Origin: Chinchilla lanigera
Taxonomy: Eukaryota; Chordata; Mammalia; Rodentia; Chinchillidae
Direction of reading: 5' to 3'
Assembly: GCF_000276665.1 (NCBI RefSeq)
Contig: NW_004955426.1
Span: forward strand, 23,302,640 to 23,366,639
DNA length: 64,000 nucleotides
Shown here: one piece after another, positions 10,937 through 20,780 of the stretch
Position numbering within the stretch: position 1 is the stretch's first letter
Layout: each line of letters starts with the position of its first letter
Made by a program: the position numbers and the translations under genes
The notes under the pieces: generated by a model
Databases searched by the model: none
Told to the model about the DNA's origin: nothing
The model's input: only the letters and a program-made list of their open reading frames with translations

Positions 10937-12428
10937 GTATTTGGTGCCAGAGAAGTGGGGTCATTACTCTGACTGTACCTGACCATGTATGTGGCTTAGG
11001 AGCCTTTGGAACTGACTTGTGGGAAGAGTTTGGATAGATTTGAAGATGACAGCTGAAAAAGTGGAGCTGGAACACCTTAGGCTGTACTTAACAGGAGATT
11101 CTGATCAGAGCTCAGAAGACCAGAATACTGATAGAAATTTTGCCAGTAAAGACCAGGTTTAGAAGATTTCTGCTGGGAAGAAGGACTACATTCACTGTTC
11201 AACTCAAGACAGTGTAGGTTATACCTTGGCAGAAAGTTTGTTTGCATTTTGCTCATGTCCAGATACTTTGTGTGAGACTGAGATTAAGGGTGGCAGACTA
11301 ATTAACTTGCAGAAGAAATTTCAAGGCAGTCTAATGTTGAAGCCATGGCATGGCTCGGTTAGGGTACTTTTATCCAGGTTTATGATCAATGAAAAGCAAA
11401 GACCCCAGCAGAATGATTTCAAATGTTTTGAGTTTGGCTAGAAAAGAAGCTCCACTAGAGTTGTGGGTTGCAAAAATGGAGGAGAAGAAATCTTGATTGC
11501 TGAGAAAAAACAGGAGAATAGAAAAGATGGCCTAAGGGCATAATAAAAGCAGCAGCACTCCACCTTTTGCAGCCTCAAACCTACAAAAGTGAAAGACTTT
11601 GCTTTGAGATGGAAGGCCCAAAGCACCATGTTCCAGAATGGCAGCAGCCTGTGGAAATTGTCCCTCAGAATTTGTTACTGTCACTGGGCCCTATAGTTAA
11701 GAGAAAAGGAGCTCTGGTACTGCTTCAGCTGGCAGTAGACCTTGGCATCATCTACATGGTGCTGATTTTAGGCTCATGCAGAATGCAATAGTTGCAGGGC
11801 CAGGAAGGCTTCTACCCAAATTTCAGAAGAAGGCCTGGGAGGTCAGGCCAAATTTCAGAAGAAGGCCTGGAAGGTCAGGCCTGGGAGGTCAGTGCCCAGA
11901 GAGGGCATTGTGTGAAGCTGTGAGTGTGAAGCCAAAGGTGCAGTGAAGACCCCAGAAGGTTGCAGAAACTGGGAATGTGGATTGCCCAAGGAAAGCATTA
12001 AGGAGTGAGCCAAGCCAACCAAAGAAAGAAACCACAAGAGCTGCAATCACTGGAAGTGCTGGTGGTGGAGCCACCCAAGCCCTTTGGAGTTCACAACATG
12101 CCACAGATTTCCAAGGATGCTGGACATGGAACTGTGGAATTTAATGTTTTCTCTGCTGAATTTTGGTCCTGTTTTGTTTCCATTCCTTGCTGTCTCCTTG
12201 TTTGTAACTTTTGGAATGGAAATGTCTATTTTAAGTCATTGAACATTGGAAGTGTTTAACTTTCTTTTCATTGTACAGAGGCTTGTAGCTAAGAGTTTGC
12301 CTTAAATCTCAGGGGAGACTTGGGACACAGACTTTTCAGCAATACTGAAACTATTAGGACTTTGGCCACTCTTGGAGATGGACTAAATAAAAGGATGTGC
12401 TTGTGCCTTTGGAAAGCCAGGGGCAGAA
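10937..12428 (+). mobile_element. Internal region of MaLR provirus, non-coding
   Basis: It begins 'gtatttggtgccagagaagtg', the start of MaLR internal sequence just downstream of the LTR. Diagnostic later landmarks include 'gtgaaagactttgctttgag', 'tgtaacttttggaatgg', and the end pattern 'ggagacttgggacacagact' with 'tattaggactttggccactc'. There is no long frame with gag, protease or polymerase features, as expected of this non-autonomous family, which borrowed ERVL enzymes. Open frames of up to 84 codons are chance frames. At about 1.49 kb it is close to the usual size. Confidence 0.75.
11816..11892. repeat. 32-bp tandem repeat, 2.4 copies
   Basis: Inside the provirus, a 32-bp unit beginning CCAAATTTCAGAAGAAGG occurs at 11816-11847 and 11848-11879 with one mismatch. 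A 13-bp partial copy of the unit's 3' end follows at 11880-11892. It looks like a local slippage or recombination duplication. Confidence 0.9.
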
Positions 12429-12817
12429 TGTTTTGATTTATGTCTGATGTCCTTCCAAATCCCCATGCAGTCATAGGTGGGGCATTTTCAGAGGTGGCTG
12501 AATCTAGGATGGTGACACCAGGATTGATTCATGGTGCAATCTAGAATCAAAGGTGTGAGTGTTACCTGCCCTAAATAGCCTGGATAAGACACAAGGGATA
12601 GAAAGAGCTGTGGTTGCCCCTTTTTGCTTTGCTACCTTTTTTCTCTCCTCCATGAACTATTTCTCCTCTGCGATGCTTATCTGTCATGCAACCCTACCTA
12701 GAGCCAGCCAATTATGGACTGAAACCTCTACAAATTGTGAGCTAAACAAACCTTTTCCTCTTTAACTTTGGGCTTTAGGTATTTTGTCTCAGCAATGAGA
12801 GAAAAGTAACTAAGATA
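12429..12817 (+). mobile_element. 3' LTR of MaLR-type provirus
   Basis: It starts TGTTTTGATT and ends AACTAAGATA, followed by GTGGT at 12818-12822. This matches the five bases before the 5' LTR (10496-10500) exactly, giving the 5-bp target-site duplication typical of ERVL integrations. Shared internal landmarks with the 5' LTR include 'tcataggtggggcattttca' and 'gtgagctaaacaaacctttt'. It lacks both duplications seen in the 5' LTR. Confidence 0.8.
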
Positions 12818-13000
12818 GTGGTTAAGAATAAAACTATTATAAACATTCACATGGAGTTTTTTGTGTGAATGTAAATTTTTGTTTCACTTGAGTAAATACT
12901 CAGGAGAAATATTTCTAGTTATAAAGTAAGTGCAGATTTTACTTTATAAGAAACTGCCTAGTGATTTTCAAAGTAGCTTTACAACTTGTACAAAGTTAAG
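12818..13000 (-). mobile_element. L1 fragment, right of provirus
   Basis: On the plus strand 'aacattcacatggagttttttgtgtgaatg', 'gagtaaatactcaggagaaatatt' and 'aagaaactgcctagtgattttcaaagt' match the reverse complement of the end of L1 ORF2. It continues the L1 sequence left of the provirus. Confidence 0.6.
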
Positions 13001-13319
13001 AGGATAAAGTCCAACCTCCTCCTTCATTCTTCTAGGGCTTTCTGCATTTGCCTCCCGCCTGTGCTTCCATCCACAGCCCTCTTCATCAATGTACCTTTCC
13101 ACACTTTGTCACTTCACCACACTCAACTTCATTCATTCTTGGGAACAAGTGCTTTCTAATCTCCAAGACTTCCCACATGCCATGTCTTTTGCCAAAAATA
13201 CTGTACTATTTCTCTCCTTTGCCTGTACAAATTCTTCACTTGACCAACTCATTGGCTTAAACATCTCTTCCAAGAAAGTCTCCCTGAACCTCAATGAGGT
13301 CCCCCCTGGTATTCCACAC
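13001..13319 (+). mobile_element. L2-like old LINE, right part
   Basis: 'aggataaagtccaacctcctcc' is the expected continuation of the segment ending near 10345. It is followed by 'tctcctttgcctgtacaaattcttcac' and 'aagaaagtctccctgaacctc', the L2 motif for 'gggaagccttccctgaccc'. Read together with 9970-10345 it forms one collinear element split by about 2.65 kb of later insertions. Confidence 0.55.
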
Positions 13320-13640
13320 ATTCATTCACTAAGTGTTTGATGAATAACAACCAAGCTACTGGCTCTTTTTCAGGCCCTGGATATATGAGAATGAACAAAA
13401 CAGACAAATGTCCAGGCTCTTGCAAAACTTCCATTTTACTGGAGGAGAAAAACAATCACCAACAACAAAACAAATATATAATAGAATCTCTGATGACAGC
13501 AAATGCTATTGTAAAAAATAAAATAAAGCAAAACAAGACTAGAGTCATGGGTAAGACTAGAGGATTTGAGGCTGCTCATTTCTTAGAGGACACTCTAGGA
13601 GCATCCTTGCAAATATCTGGGGAAAGATGATTCCAGGCTG
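13320..13640 (-). mobile_element. L2 LINE, reverse, first part
   Basis: 'attcattcactaagtgtttg', 'aggccctggatatatgagaatgaacaaaacagacaaatg', 'tccattttactggaggag' and 'agaggatttgaggctgctc..attccaggctg' follow the L2 3' half in reverse. It is interrupted at 13641 by a MaLR LTR and resumes at 14042. Confidence 0.6.
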
Positions 13641-14041
13641 CCTTGGTTACTTTTCTCTTGTTGCTGGGACAAAATACCTGACACCCAAAATTAAAGGAAG
13701 AAAGGTTTATTTAACTCAAAGTTTGTGGAGGTTTCAGTCCATACTCAGCTGACTCCAAGCCAGGGTGGCACAAGGAAGAGGGCAACAGTTCATGGTGGCA
13801 TGGCAGCATGGCGGTGGAGACAGCAAATGAAACAAGAGACAAAAGGGGAAAGCAAGCCTCTTTCTCTCCCTTATATATTGTATGCAGGCTACCCACCCTA
13901 GGGCTGGTGTAGCACTCAGACCATCAATCACAGCACTAGATGATGAACCAATCACAAACTCTAGATTGAGCTACCTCTGAAAAGCCCACTCTCCATGACC
14001 ACATGAGGCTTTGACGGGACATCCAGATACAAAACATAACA
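13641..14041 (-). mobile_element. MaLR-class solo LTR, reverse
   Basis: Reads as the reverse complement of a MaLR LTR: 'cttggttacttttctcttgttgctgggacaaaatacctgac' at the left (the LTR 3' end) and 'tttgacgggacatccagatacaaaacataaca' at the right (the LTR 5' end). Between them is the 'gtggaggtttcagtccatac' region. It is inserted in an L2. The minus-strand open frames of 61 and 73 codons lie within it. Confidence 0.65.
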
Positions 14042-14210
14042 CAGGCAGAATGAATAGCAAAGGCAAAGATACTAAAGACAGAAAAGAGGTTGGCATGTGC
14101 AGATGTAGACTGGAGGTCAGTATGGCAGGAGTCCAGCCAGGGGAGAGATGAGGAAGATCAGAGCAGCTGGAAGTAAGAGACCAGATCACAAGTGGTTTCC
14201 ATAGCACTTG
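14042..14210 (-). mobile_element. L2 LINE, reverse, second part
   Basis: 'aatagcaaaggcaaagatac..ggttggcatgtg', 'ccagccaggggagagatgaggaagatcagag' and 'agaccagatcacaagtgg' continue the same L2 across the LTR insertion, matching 'gcaaaggccctgaggc..ggccagatcatg' in L2. Confidence 0.6.
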
Positions 14211-14214
14211 ACCT

Positions 14215-14405
14215 CCTCATTACAATTTTTAGCATGCTGCATTGTTACTGTCTTCTTCATGCTCTTCTTTTGCTTTTCATCTGTGTGCTCTTTGAGGCCC
14301 AGGTCTGTGTTTATTCTGCTCATTACTGAATTCAAGTGCTTGACATAATGTCTGCTACATAATAGATTCTTAATAAATACTTGAATGAATGAATGAATGA
14401 ATGAC
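14215..14405 (+). mobile_element. L2 LINE 3' end with (GAAT)n tail
   Basis: 'ttgaggcccaggtctgtgtttattct', 'ttgacataatgtctgctaca' and 'taataaatacttgaatgaatgaatgaatgaat' is the standard L2 3' terminus, including the tetranucleotide tail at 14382-14402. Confidence 0.7.
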
Positions 14406-14694
14406 TAGAGCAAGTCAATAACACTTGAATGACAAAAGCCTGAGAAGATGGCATGAGCCCATACATTAACAAGGAGAAAAGGAGGTTCAGATTGCTTAAG
14501 TAATCTTCCCAAAGGGAGAGATGAGTAATGTGGCTGTTATTCAGCTGCTTCTTGATCAAAGCTCCCTCTCACAATACCAGCATTGTCTTTCCTCAGCCAA
14601 GCAAAAGGTAAGGAAACAGACTCAGATATCCAAACATCTTTCAGCCCATCCTCACTCTCTAGCCCTCTGCTGGTCTTAAATTTGAAATAATATC

Positions 14695-15038
14695 GGTTAT
14701 GGGATGAGTATTCATGTTTCCCCAAAATTCGTATGTTGAAACCCTACCCCCCAAATGCAGTGCTACTAGGACGAGTGTCTTTGGGATGTAATTCAGCTAA
14801 ATGAGGTCAGGAGGGTGGAGTTTCCATGAATGGAGTGTCCTGATGAGCTTGCTTCTTCCCTTCTGCCATGTGAGGACACAAAGAGAATCTTACAGTCAGC
14901 AACCAGAAGAGGCCCTCTCTAGATCCCAGCCATGTCGGCACCCTAGCCCCAGACTGCCAACCCCCAGAACCATAAGCAATAAATGTTGTTTTATAAGCCA
15001 CCTAGTCTTTGTTATAGAAGCCAGAATAAACCAAGACA
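14695..15038 (+). mobile_element. MLT1/MST-like LTR
   Basis: It starts 'ggttatgggatgagtattcatgtttccccaaaattcgtatgttgaaaccct', has 'atgtaattcagctaaatgaggtca', 'ctgccatgtgaggacac' and 'ccagaaccataagcaataaatg', and ends 'aagccacctagtctttgttatag..aataaaccaagaca'. This is the full landmark order of a MaLR MLT1/MST LTR. The two opposing open frames over 14800-15076 are therefore not genes. Confidence 0.7.
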
Positions 15039-15773
15039 ATATCTTTAGGGCAGTGGTTGGGGAAAGAAATTTTTAAAGCAACCGCAGATGTTATTTTTTT
15101 TTTTTTATTTGACTTACAGAATGATTTTGAAAGCTAGGTCACATCATCTTTAAACAGTCAAAATTGATAGCTTATCTGAAATAACTGAAGATGTGGGAAT
15201 TTTGGCTCCACAGTTCTTGTGAGAAACTCTCTGAGCTGGATAGTTACTGTCACTTTATATACAGGAACCCTCTCCAATTGCCACATCCCTAAATACTCTT
15301 TTGTGCTTTTCCCAGATCCACTTTACCAGGTTAGGTCCTATCTCTGTAGGGTGATAAAGTGTGGCTTCGTGTCTGATAAAACATGTGTTCAGGGTCCTCA
15401 GTGTATGGACTTTGAAGACAAGTCAGTCACGTGTGTGTTTCATTACTCTTTCAAGCACACGTAAGGGGCTGAAGTCAGAAGGGAATGACTATCCAGAGTA
15501 GTCTGGTAATTAGGAAGTCAGAAAACAGAGGTGATGTCTCAGGGCTGTGTTCCGCAATGGAGATTGGAAGAGGAAAGTAAGCAAGACAGTGCTGAGCACT
15601 GTATTCCTCCATTCTGTTCAGGTCCTCCTGTGTGTAAACCCCACACAGTTTGCAGGGCCAGCCGGCTGGGCCTTGCCTCTCCCTCAGTGACTAACTCAGA
15701 GCTGAGCCCTTATGCACAGTCTAGATTACTGTTCTGTACAAGATTTTGTCTACCATTGGTTTTGGTTTTGCAG
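15039..15773. other. Unassigned intergenic sequence
   Basis: No repeat or gene recognised. A T-rich run occurs at 15091-15107. The 112-codon frame starting at 15531 runs into the ID element and is not supported as coding. Confidence 0.35.
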
Positions 15774-15872
15774 GGTTTTTTTGTTGTTGTTTGTTTGTTT
15801 GTGCTGGGGATACAACCCAAGGCTTCATGCATTATAAGCAAGCACGCTGCCACTGAGCTACATCCTTAACCC
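15774..15872 (-). mobile_element. ID SINE, reverse, classic type
   Basis: Reverse complement of an ID element: a (TTTG)-rich tail, 'gtgctggggatacaaccca' (reverse of the B-box end), then 'agcacgctgccactgagctacatcc' (reverse of the A-box). ID elements are rodent SINEs derived from a tRNA and transcribed by RNA polymerase III. Confidence 0.75.
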
Positions 15873-15974
15873 CTCAAGTTGTTTATTAAAGATATTTAAG
15901 CATATTCAGAAGTACCAGTTGAAGAGAAATCTGGCTTGGAAAATCTCTCTGAGAAAGCTAGAAGAAATTTTCCA

Positions 15975-16090
15975 TGGCAGATTATGTAACTGAAGGTCTA
16001 CCACAAATCCTGGCACACAGTTGCTAAATAAATACTTCTTGACAATGAATGAACTTTGAGCAAGTTACTTCACCTCCTTCATCTATAAAC
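15975..16090. mobile_element. MIR/L2 fragments
   Basis: 'cctggcacacagttgctaaataaatacttcttgacaatgaatgaa' is an L2/MIR plus-strand tail, followed by 'tttgagcaagttacttcacctccttcatctataaac', a plus-strand MIR core. Confidence 0.6.
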
Positions 16091-16739
16091 TAAGAGCTTT
16101 TCACTTAGTTAATCTTTAAGATTCTATAGAGCTCCAAAATTCTGTGGATCTATGTGTTGCTAGGCAGTTGCACCATACAAGTCAGCAATAAATCCGAAAG
16201 GCCCAGCCATTTCCTGGAGCGTGATTAAAAAAGCACAATAACACAGGCTTCAATGATGATAGAAAACAATCAGGAAGGCTCCAATTTTTCACCACTGAAC
16301 TGAGATAATGCCATTAGTCATAGCTGTGTTTCTCAGTGTTGATGTTAGGGAGATAGACTGAGTGTTTACATTTTGCACATGAGGGGAGTTTATCTGCCAA
16401 AAATGAATTCATCCAAAATTTGTCTCCAAAACTCAAAGGACATGGCTGTTGCTGGTGTGAAATACAGGGGAGGCCACAGACTGCCAGGGAGGACCAGGCA
16501 CATGGACTGCCTGGACGGTATGATTTAAAGATCATTCATAGACACCCTGATCTCCTGTAATTTTCTCCTGCTAGCCTGTCCCAGTGCTGAAAATCCCTGC
16601 TGTCAGTCACACCTTTGAGACTGCCCTCAAGGACAGTCTCCACATGCTCGAGTAGGCCAAGAGGAATTTTAAATTAAGGCAATTGCATCATTGCCATGTT
16701 CAGAGAATAACCTTCTCAAACAATAATAACGTTTGTAAC
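16091..16739. other. Unassigned intergenic sequence
   Basis: No recognisable repeat, exon or RNA. Small frames only. Confidence 0.35.
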
Positions 16740-16880
16740 CATTACTGAGCAGTAACTCTAGGCCAGGACTTTTACATGATGTTGCATGTTTTATTAATTT
16801 CATTTAATACACAAAACACCTCTGTAGCAAGTATTCTGTTTCTATTTACAGAGGTCAGTACAAACTTAAGTGGATTCAAA
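16740..16880 (-). mobile_element. MIR-type fragment
   Basis: 'ttactgagcagtaactctaggccaggac', 'ttaatttcatttaatacacaaaacacctctgtagcaagtattc' and 'tatttacagaggtcag' follow a reverse MIR or L2 core. Diverged. Confidence 0.5.
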
Positions 16881-16904
16881 CCAAATTATAGTGCTTATAG
16901 GCCC

Positions 16905-17115
16905 TTACTTCTTTTTTTCTTGTTCTTACTCATATTTAAAGGAATAGTTTATACACAATGACATGAACAATCTTAAATGCACAGCTTGATAAATATTCGT
17001 GCATTCCTGCCTTTAAATAACCATCATGCTGATCAAGGATCAAGAGATGCATCCTTTCCATTGCCACGGGAGACTTTGCCATTCTCCTCCCAGCTCCTCC
17101 TGTTGCATCCCTTCT
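16905..17115 (+). mobile_element. Old L1-like fragment
   Basis: 'tgaacaatcttaaatgcacagcttgataaatattcgtgc' and 'aaccatcatgctgatcaagga' resemble the old LINE motif 'cttaagtgtacagtttgatgagttt..accaccccaatcaagata'. Orientation as given; family uncertain. Confidence 0.4.
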
Positions 17116-17954
17116 CTATAAAAAGAGCAGCCCTAAAGCCTAACTGTTTGGCTAAGCAAGGGAAGACATAGGTCAGGCAAGCTGGAGGAAGAAAGAAAAT
17201 GGTCCAAGACAAAAATGGGGAGTGGGCTGGCTGAGGAGGTACCAGGAGGCGGGTTCATCTTAGATACCACAAAGACCATTCCTCAGGTGCCACCAGCCTC
17301 TGCAACATATGCAGCTACTGCCCACGTAACTGGAACAGTTCTCAACACCTCCCAAGCCACTGTACCAGCTTAAAGATCCAGGCCTGCAGAGACCCATGCA
17401 GAAGTCAGGTCCTGCATATCAAGCAGTGCTGGTCTCTCCCACTGCCGGGAATCCCAGTCTCTAACAAGAAACAGAATGCTGACAAATGAAAAGGAGATGT
17501 ATTTGCTGGCACAGAGTCCACAGAGTGGGAAGACAGGCCAAGACTGGGATCCCACAGGAAGTTTCAAACCCACTTTCTGATTCTTAGTTTAGCTATCATC
17601 AACTCTTCCCAGATCCAATGTCCTGCTTGTACTTCGCCAAGTTTAAATAGAGCTTCTCCTATTGTCTTTCCTTCTCTCTTGCTGTTCAGCTGCTTGTTCA
17701 GGATTTTCTAAGCTCCTTCTGCATTAGTTGGTGCACAGCCCCCCTGCAAGCTGGCAAGTGGTGATGGTGGTAGCTTGTGTTGGATTATTTTTATCAGTTC
17801 TGTCTCAAGATCTAGGGTTCCAAATAGTTGGCTGGCTTTTGAAGCACATCTCATGAAAACCTTGAAAGTTGCAGGACAACTACAACCAAAGATCAAAAGC
17901 TGTGGGTGTAGATTTCTGCTGATGGGCCAAGAGGAGTGAGCATATTGCATAGGG
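17116..17954. other. Unique intergenic sequence
   Basis: No assignable repeat or gene. Short frames only. Confidence 0.35.
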
Positions 17955-18150
17955 AGTGAAGGCTGAAAAGGAGGAAGAAAGGAAAACGGGGATGAGGAGT
18001 GGAAAGGGATAGAAAGAAGGGAAATGGAAAGAAATAGTAGAAGGAGGTAAAGGAAGAGAAGAGAGAGGAGGATGTGAGGGGAAAACAGGCAAAGGAATTC
18101 AAGAGTGAGAAGTGAGCCAAATGGGAGAAGAAAGAAAAGTGGAATAAGTC
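17955..18150. repeat. Purine-rich tract, about 195 bp
   Basis: The plus strand is strongly A/G biased with irregular GGAAA/GAAGG/GAGGA units and only scattered pyrimidines. It is not a perfect microsatellite. The minus strand gives a long Ser/Phe/Leu/Pro-rich open frame (17893-18156), an artefact of the skew. Confidence 0.8.
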
Positions 18151-18779
18151 ATTCAAAGAAAGAGTGACAAGATGAAACTCATAATTTCAGAGCATGATAG
18201 AAGAATCTGCAGCACAGGGAAAATGGACTTTTGAAAACTTAACTGTCTATGTTAATTGTTAAAATAACTAAATAAATGCTAACAAACATCTGTATCAATA
18301 GGTACCTATAGAAAACTAGATACCAATAGTCACAAAGATTAAATATTCTGCCCAAAAGTGATGTCCACAGATACACTTACCTGCAGTAGATAATGGATCC
18401 TGATTTGATTTCAATTTGTGGCAACTCTGCACATAGGTCCAGAAATATGTTTAGACTTTCCAGCCATCTCCCACTTTACACACCTAAGAAGCAATTACAC
18501 ATGAAGGAAACAGAAGCAAAGAGAAATAAATCAGAAGTACCAACACCTTTTTTTTTTACATTTCTAGCTGGAGAGGTTCTGTAATCAACTATGCTAATAC
18601 TGATCAGTGTTTTTCTGGAACATTCCAACAGAAAAGTTAAAAAAGCAGACCCAGGTAACACTGAACTACTAAGAATTATGCATCTAGAAGTTCCAGAAAG
18701 CCCAAGTTTTCCAATATATTTTCTGTCATGAGTGCCCTAACACCCACTAACGTCCACTTCCCTTTGGGGGAAGTCCTAT
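18151..18779. other. Unassigned intergenic sequence
   Basis: No repeat or gene recognised. A T10 run lies at 18549-18558. Confidence 0.35.
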
Positions 18780-18960
18780 ATTTATTTATTGATTAATTCC
18801 AGAAACACTCTGAAATTTATGTATGCCAGATTCAGTACTAGTCTCTGAGGATACAAAGAGAGAGGAAAAGGTCCTTTAAATCACCCCTGGAGATCCTCAC
18901 AGAATGTAACTAAACTGTAACTAAGTATTTCACAACGGATGGTATAATACCATCCCCCAT
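18780..18960 (-). mobile_element. L2 LINE fragment, reverse
   Basis: 'tatttatttattgattaattcc', 'gccagattcagtactagtctctgaggatacaaag' and 'gatcctcacagaatg' follow the reverse L2 3' end ('caggcactgtgctaggcactggggatacaaag..gagctcacagtct'). Confidence 0.6.
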
Positions 18961-19254
18961 GAACCTCTTCTCAGAAATCCTACTGGACTGGCATCAAAAG
19001 ACATGGAATAAGGACACATATAATTGTGTACTTGAATATAAAATAAAATATTTCAGGTAAGAATTCATCATTTTATGCAATGTCTATTTAACATTTTGGT
19101 GTTTGCATGTGGACTGAAAGAAGTCTCTTGGAAGCTTTATGTTTCATCTTAAATTTATGGACTTTGAAGCCTACTCTGTTATAGACATTAATACTGTTCA
19201 CCAAATACTTCTACTTATTCTGAACACATATAGTGACATAGGAGATTAACACAA

Positions 19255-19755
19255 GGTGAAGCTGGCTGGGGAAGTGGGCATGACCTATTAATTACAAGAT
19301 CCCAGAACACACAATTCCCAAAGCCCTGAAAGTGAACTTCAGGAGAACTTGAGCAGTTTTTCAATAGGATGGCCTAGAGCTGACGTCAGCCTGAGGCGTG
19401 GGACCCCAGCACCACCTCTCAGGACCTACATGTAGACAGTCTCACAGCTTTCCTCCAGACTTGGACAGTATAAAGGACACAGCTGCCCAAAAGAGCTTGC
19501 TCTCATGTCTCCTCAGGATGGCCCACCTTGCTTTCTCCGGGATGCTCTTCTACTTGCTTATTCCTCTTTTACTCTGCCCAAGCTCACTCTGCAGAGCCGG
19601 TTTCTCCCTCACTCTTCACTTTTATTTTTTTGAGTAAACTTTGCCACTGCTTTTTGCTCATTTTATCCAGTTCTTTGTTCAAGATGAGAAGAACCTGGAA
19701 TCCAACTCCAGAAGGAGAGCTGAGCAACCGAGAACCCAGTAACATTTATTTGGTG
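19255..19755 (+). mobile_element. Probable ERV LTR
   Basis: The block has an LTR-like layout. A TATA-like 'cagtataaaggacac' is at about 19467. A C/T-rich stretch with 'gagtaaactttgccactgc' at about 19631 stands for the poly(A) signal region. A U5-like end 'gagctgagcaaccgagaacccagtaaca' is followed by 'tttatttggtgagccacc', resembling a primer-binding-site junction. The left boundary is unclear and no internal retroviral sequence follows. Class I is a guess. The plus-strand frames of 79 codons are not viral proteins I recognise. Confidence 0.45.
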
Positions 19756-19794
19756 AGCCACCTGTAGAAGGAGCTGCCCTATAGCAGTAGATTT

Positions 19795-20080
19795 GCCCTT
19801 TCTTGGCCCTCTTTGAAGACAGGTGAGTCTCTACAACAAGCTTTGGCCAATGAAGTATGTGTGGAAATGGAAGTTGCCACTTCTAAGTGGCTGTATTAAG
19901 ATCCAGTCCATGGTATAATACACTTGTCTTTTCTTCCACTAAGGCAATAGGCAATGTCCTAGATAAAGATTTTACCATCAGTCTAGACCCTGGAAAGAAG
20001 ACAGCTTGGAATCCAGGACCCAGCTGAGCCTGATGGATACGCAACATAGAGGAGAAATTACCTATTATGTCACTAACATT
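19795..20080 (+). mobile_element. MLT1-like or related old LTR fragment
   Basis: 'aagctttggccaatgaagtatgtgtggaaatgg' followed by 'gttgccacttctaagtggct' is the motif 'ctttggccaatgaaatgtgagcagaagtgac..gccacttctgggc' of an old mammalian LTR. The remainder is degraded. Confidence 0.45.
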
Positions 20081-20334
20081 GGAATTTTCTGGTTACCAGA
20101 TCATTCATAATTCACAAAATATTTGTACCTGTTTACATGTATGAATGCATCCTTTCTTCCCCAGCTCCAAATTTTAAGATGCATTTAGCAGAAAGATGTG
20201 CCATAATTTAGCTGGGACTTTGCATACAGTCCACACCACTTTCCCAACAGGAAAAGCATAGAACCAGACATTCTCTAGGATCTCTTCAAATGCTAACACT
20301 ATGTCATTCTGTGGATGAGGCAATAGCGGGCCTA

Positions 20335-20780
20335 TGTCACTTATCTAAACTGAATAAAATTAAATTAATTTGATTGGAAAGCTGTTATATCTGATTACAG
20401 AGCAATTGATTAGATTGCTACAGAGTCAATCTGATTTGGTTATTGTTTTAGTTGTGTTAACGAGGCAATCAGATTGCACAGTGATCCAATTGGTTGTTTG
20501 GGTCATTGGCCTACCAACTGTTGGACATTTGGCCAGAACCACAGTTTGACCCTAGGACAGGATATGAAATTAATTAGCTTGAATGCTAAATTATTTTTTT
20601 CCTGTAAGCAGTTGGTTATGCATCAAGTACTGTCATGTAATAAATAATATTTATCAGCTGTAAATATTTAAAATTTAGACTCTTCCCTGTAAACATGCCA
20701 CACCAAGAAGTTTAAATATTTTATGATGCAATAAACTTCTGGTTAAGTTTAAATTTTAAGAGTTATGTAGACCTCTACTT
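20335..20780. promoter_or_regulatory. Candidate conserved non-coding block, homeodomain-motif rich
   Basis: About 450 bp free of recognisable repeats and AT-rich. It contains TTAATTTGATTGG (20365-20377), CAATTGATTAGATTG (20403-20417), the palindromes AATCTGATT (20428-20436) and CAATCAGATTG (20466-20476), TCCAATTGG (20485-20493) and TTAATTAGC (20570-20578). Clustered homeodomain-like and CCAAT-like cores are typical of developmental enhancers, but AT-rich DNA yields such motifs by chance. Function is inferred only; conservation could not be tested. Confidence 0.3.

Noticed and set aside
10937..12428. Possible retroviral coding genes between the two LTRs
   Set aside because: No gag, protease, polymerase or envelope motif is visible, and MaLR internal regions are normally non-coding at this length.
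19398..19767. Two overlapping 79-codon frames with hydrophobic starts suggesting a secreted peptide
   Set aside because: They fall in a block with LTR-like TATA, polyadenylation and U5-like features, and no splice or initiation context supports a gene.
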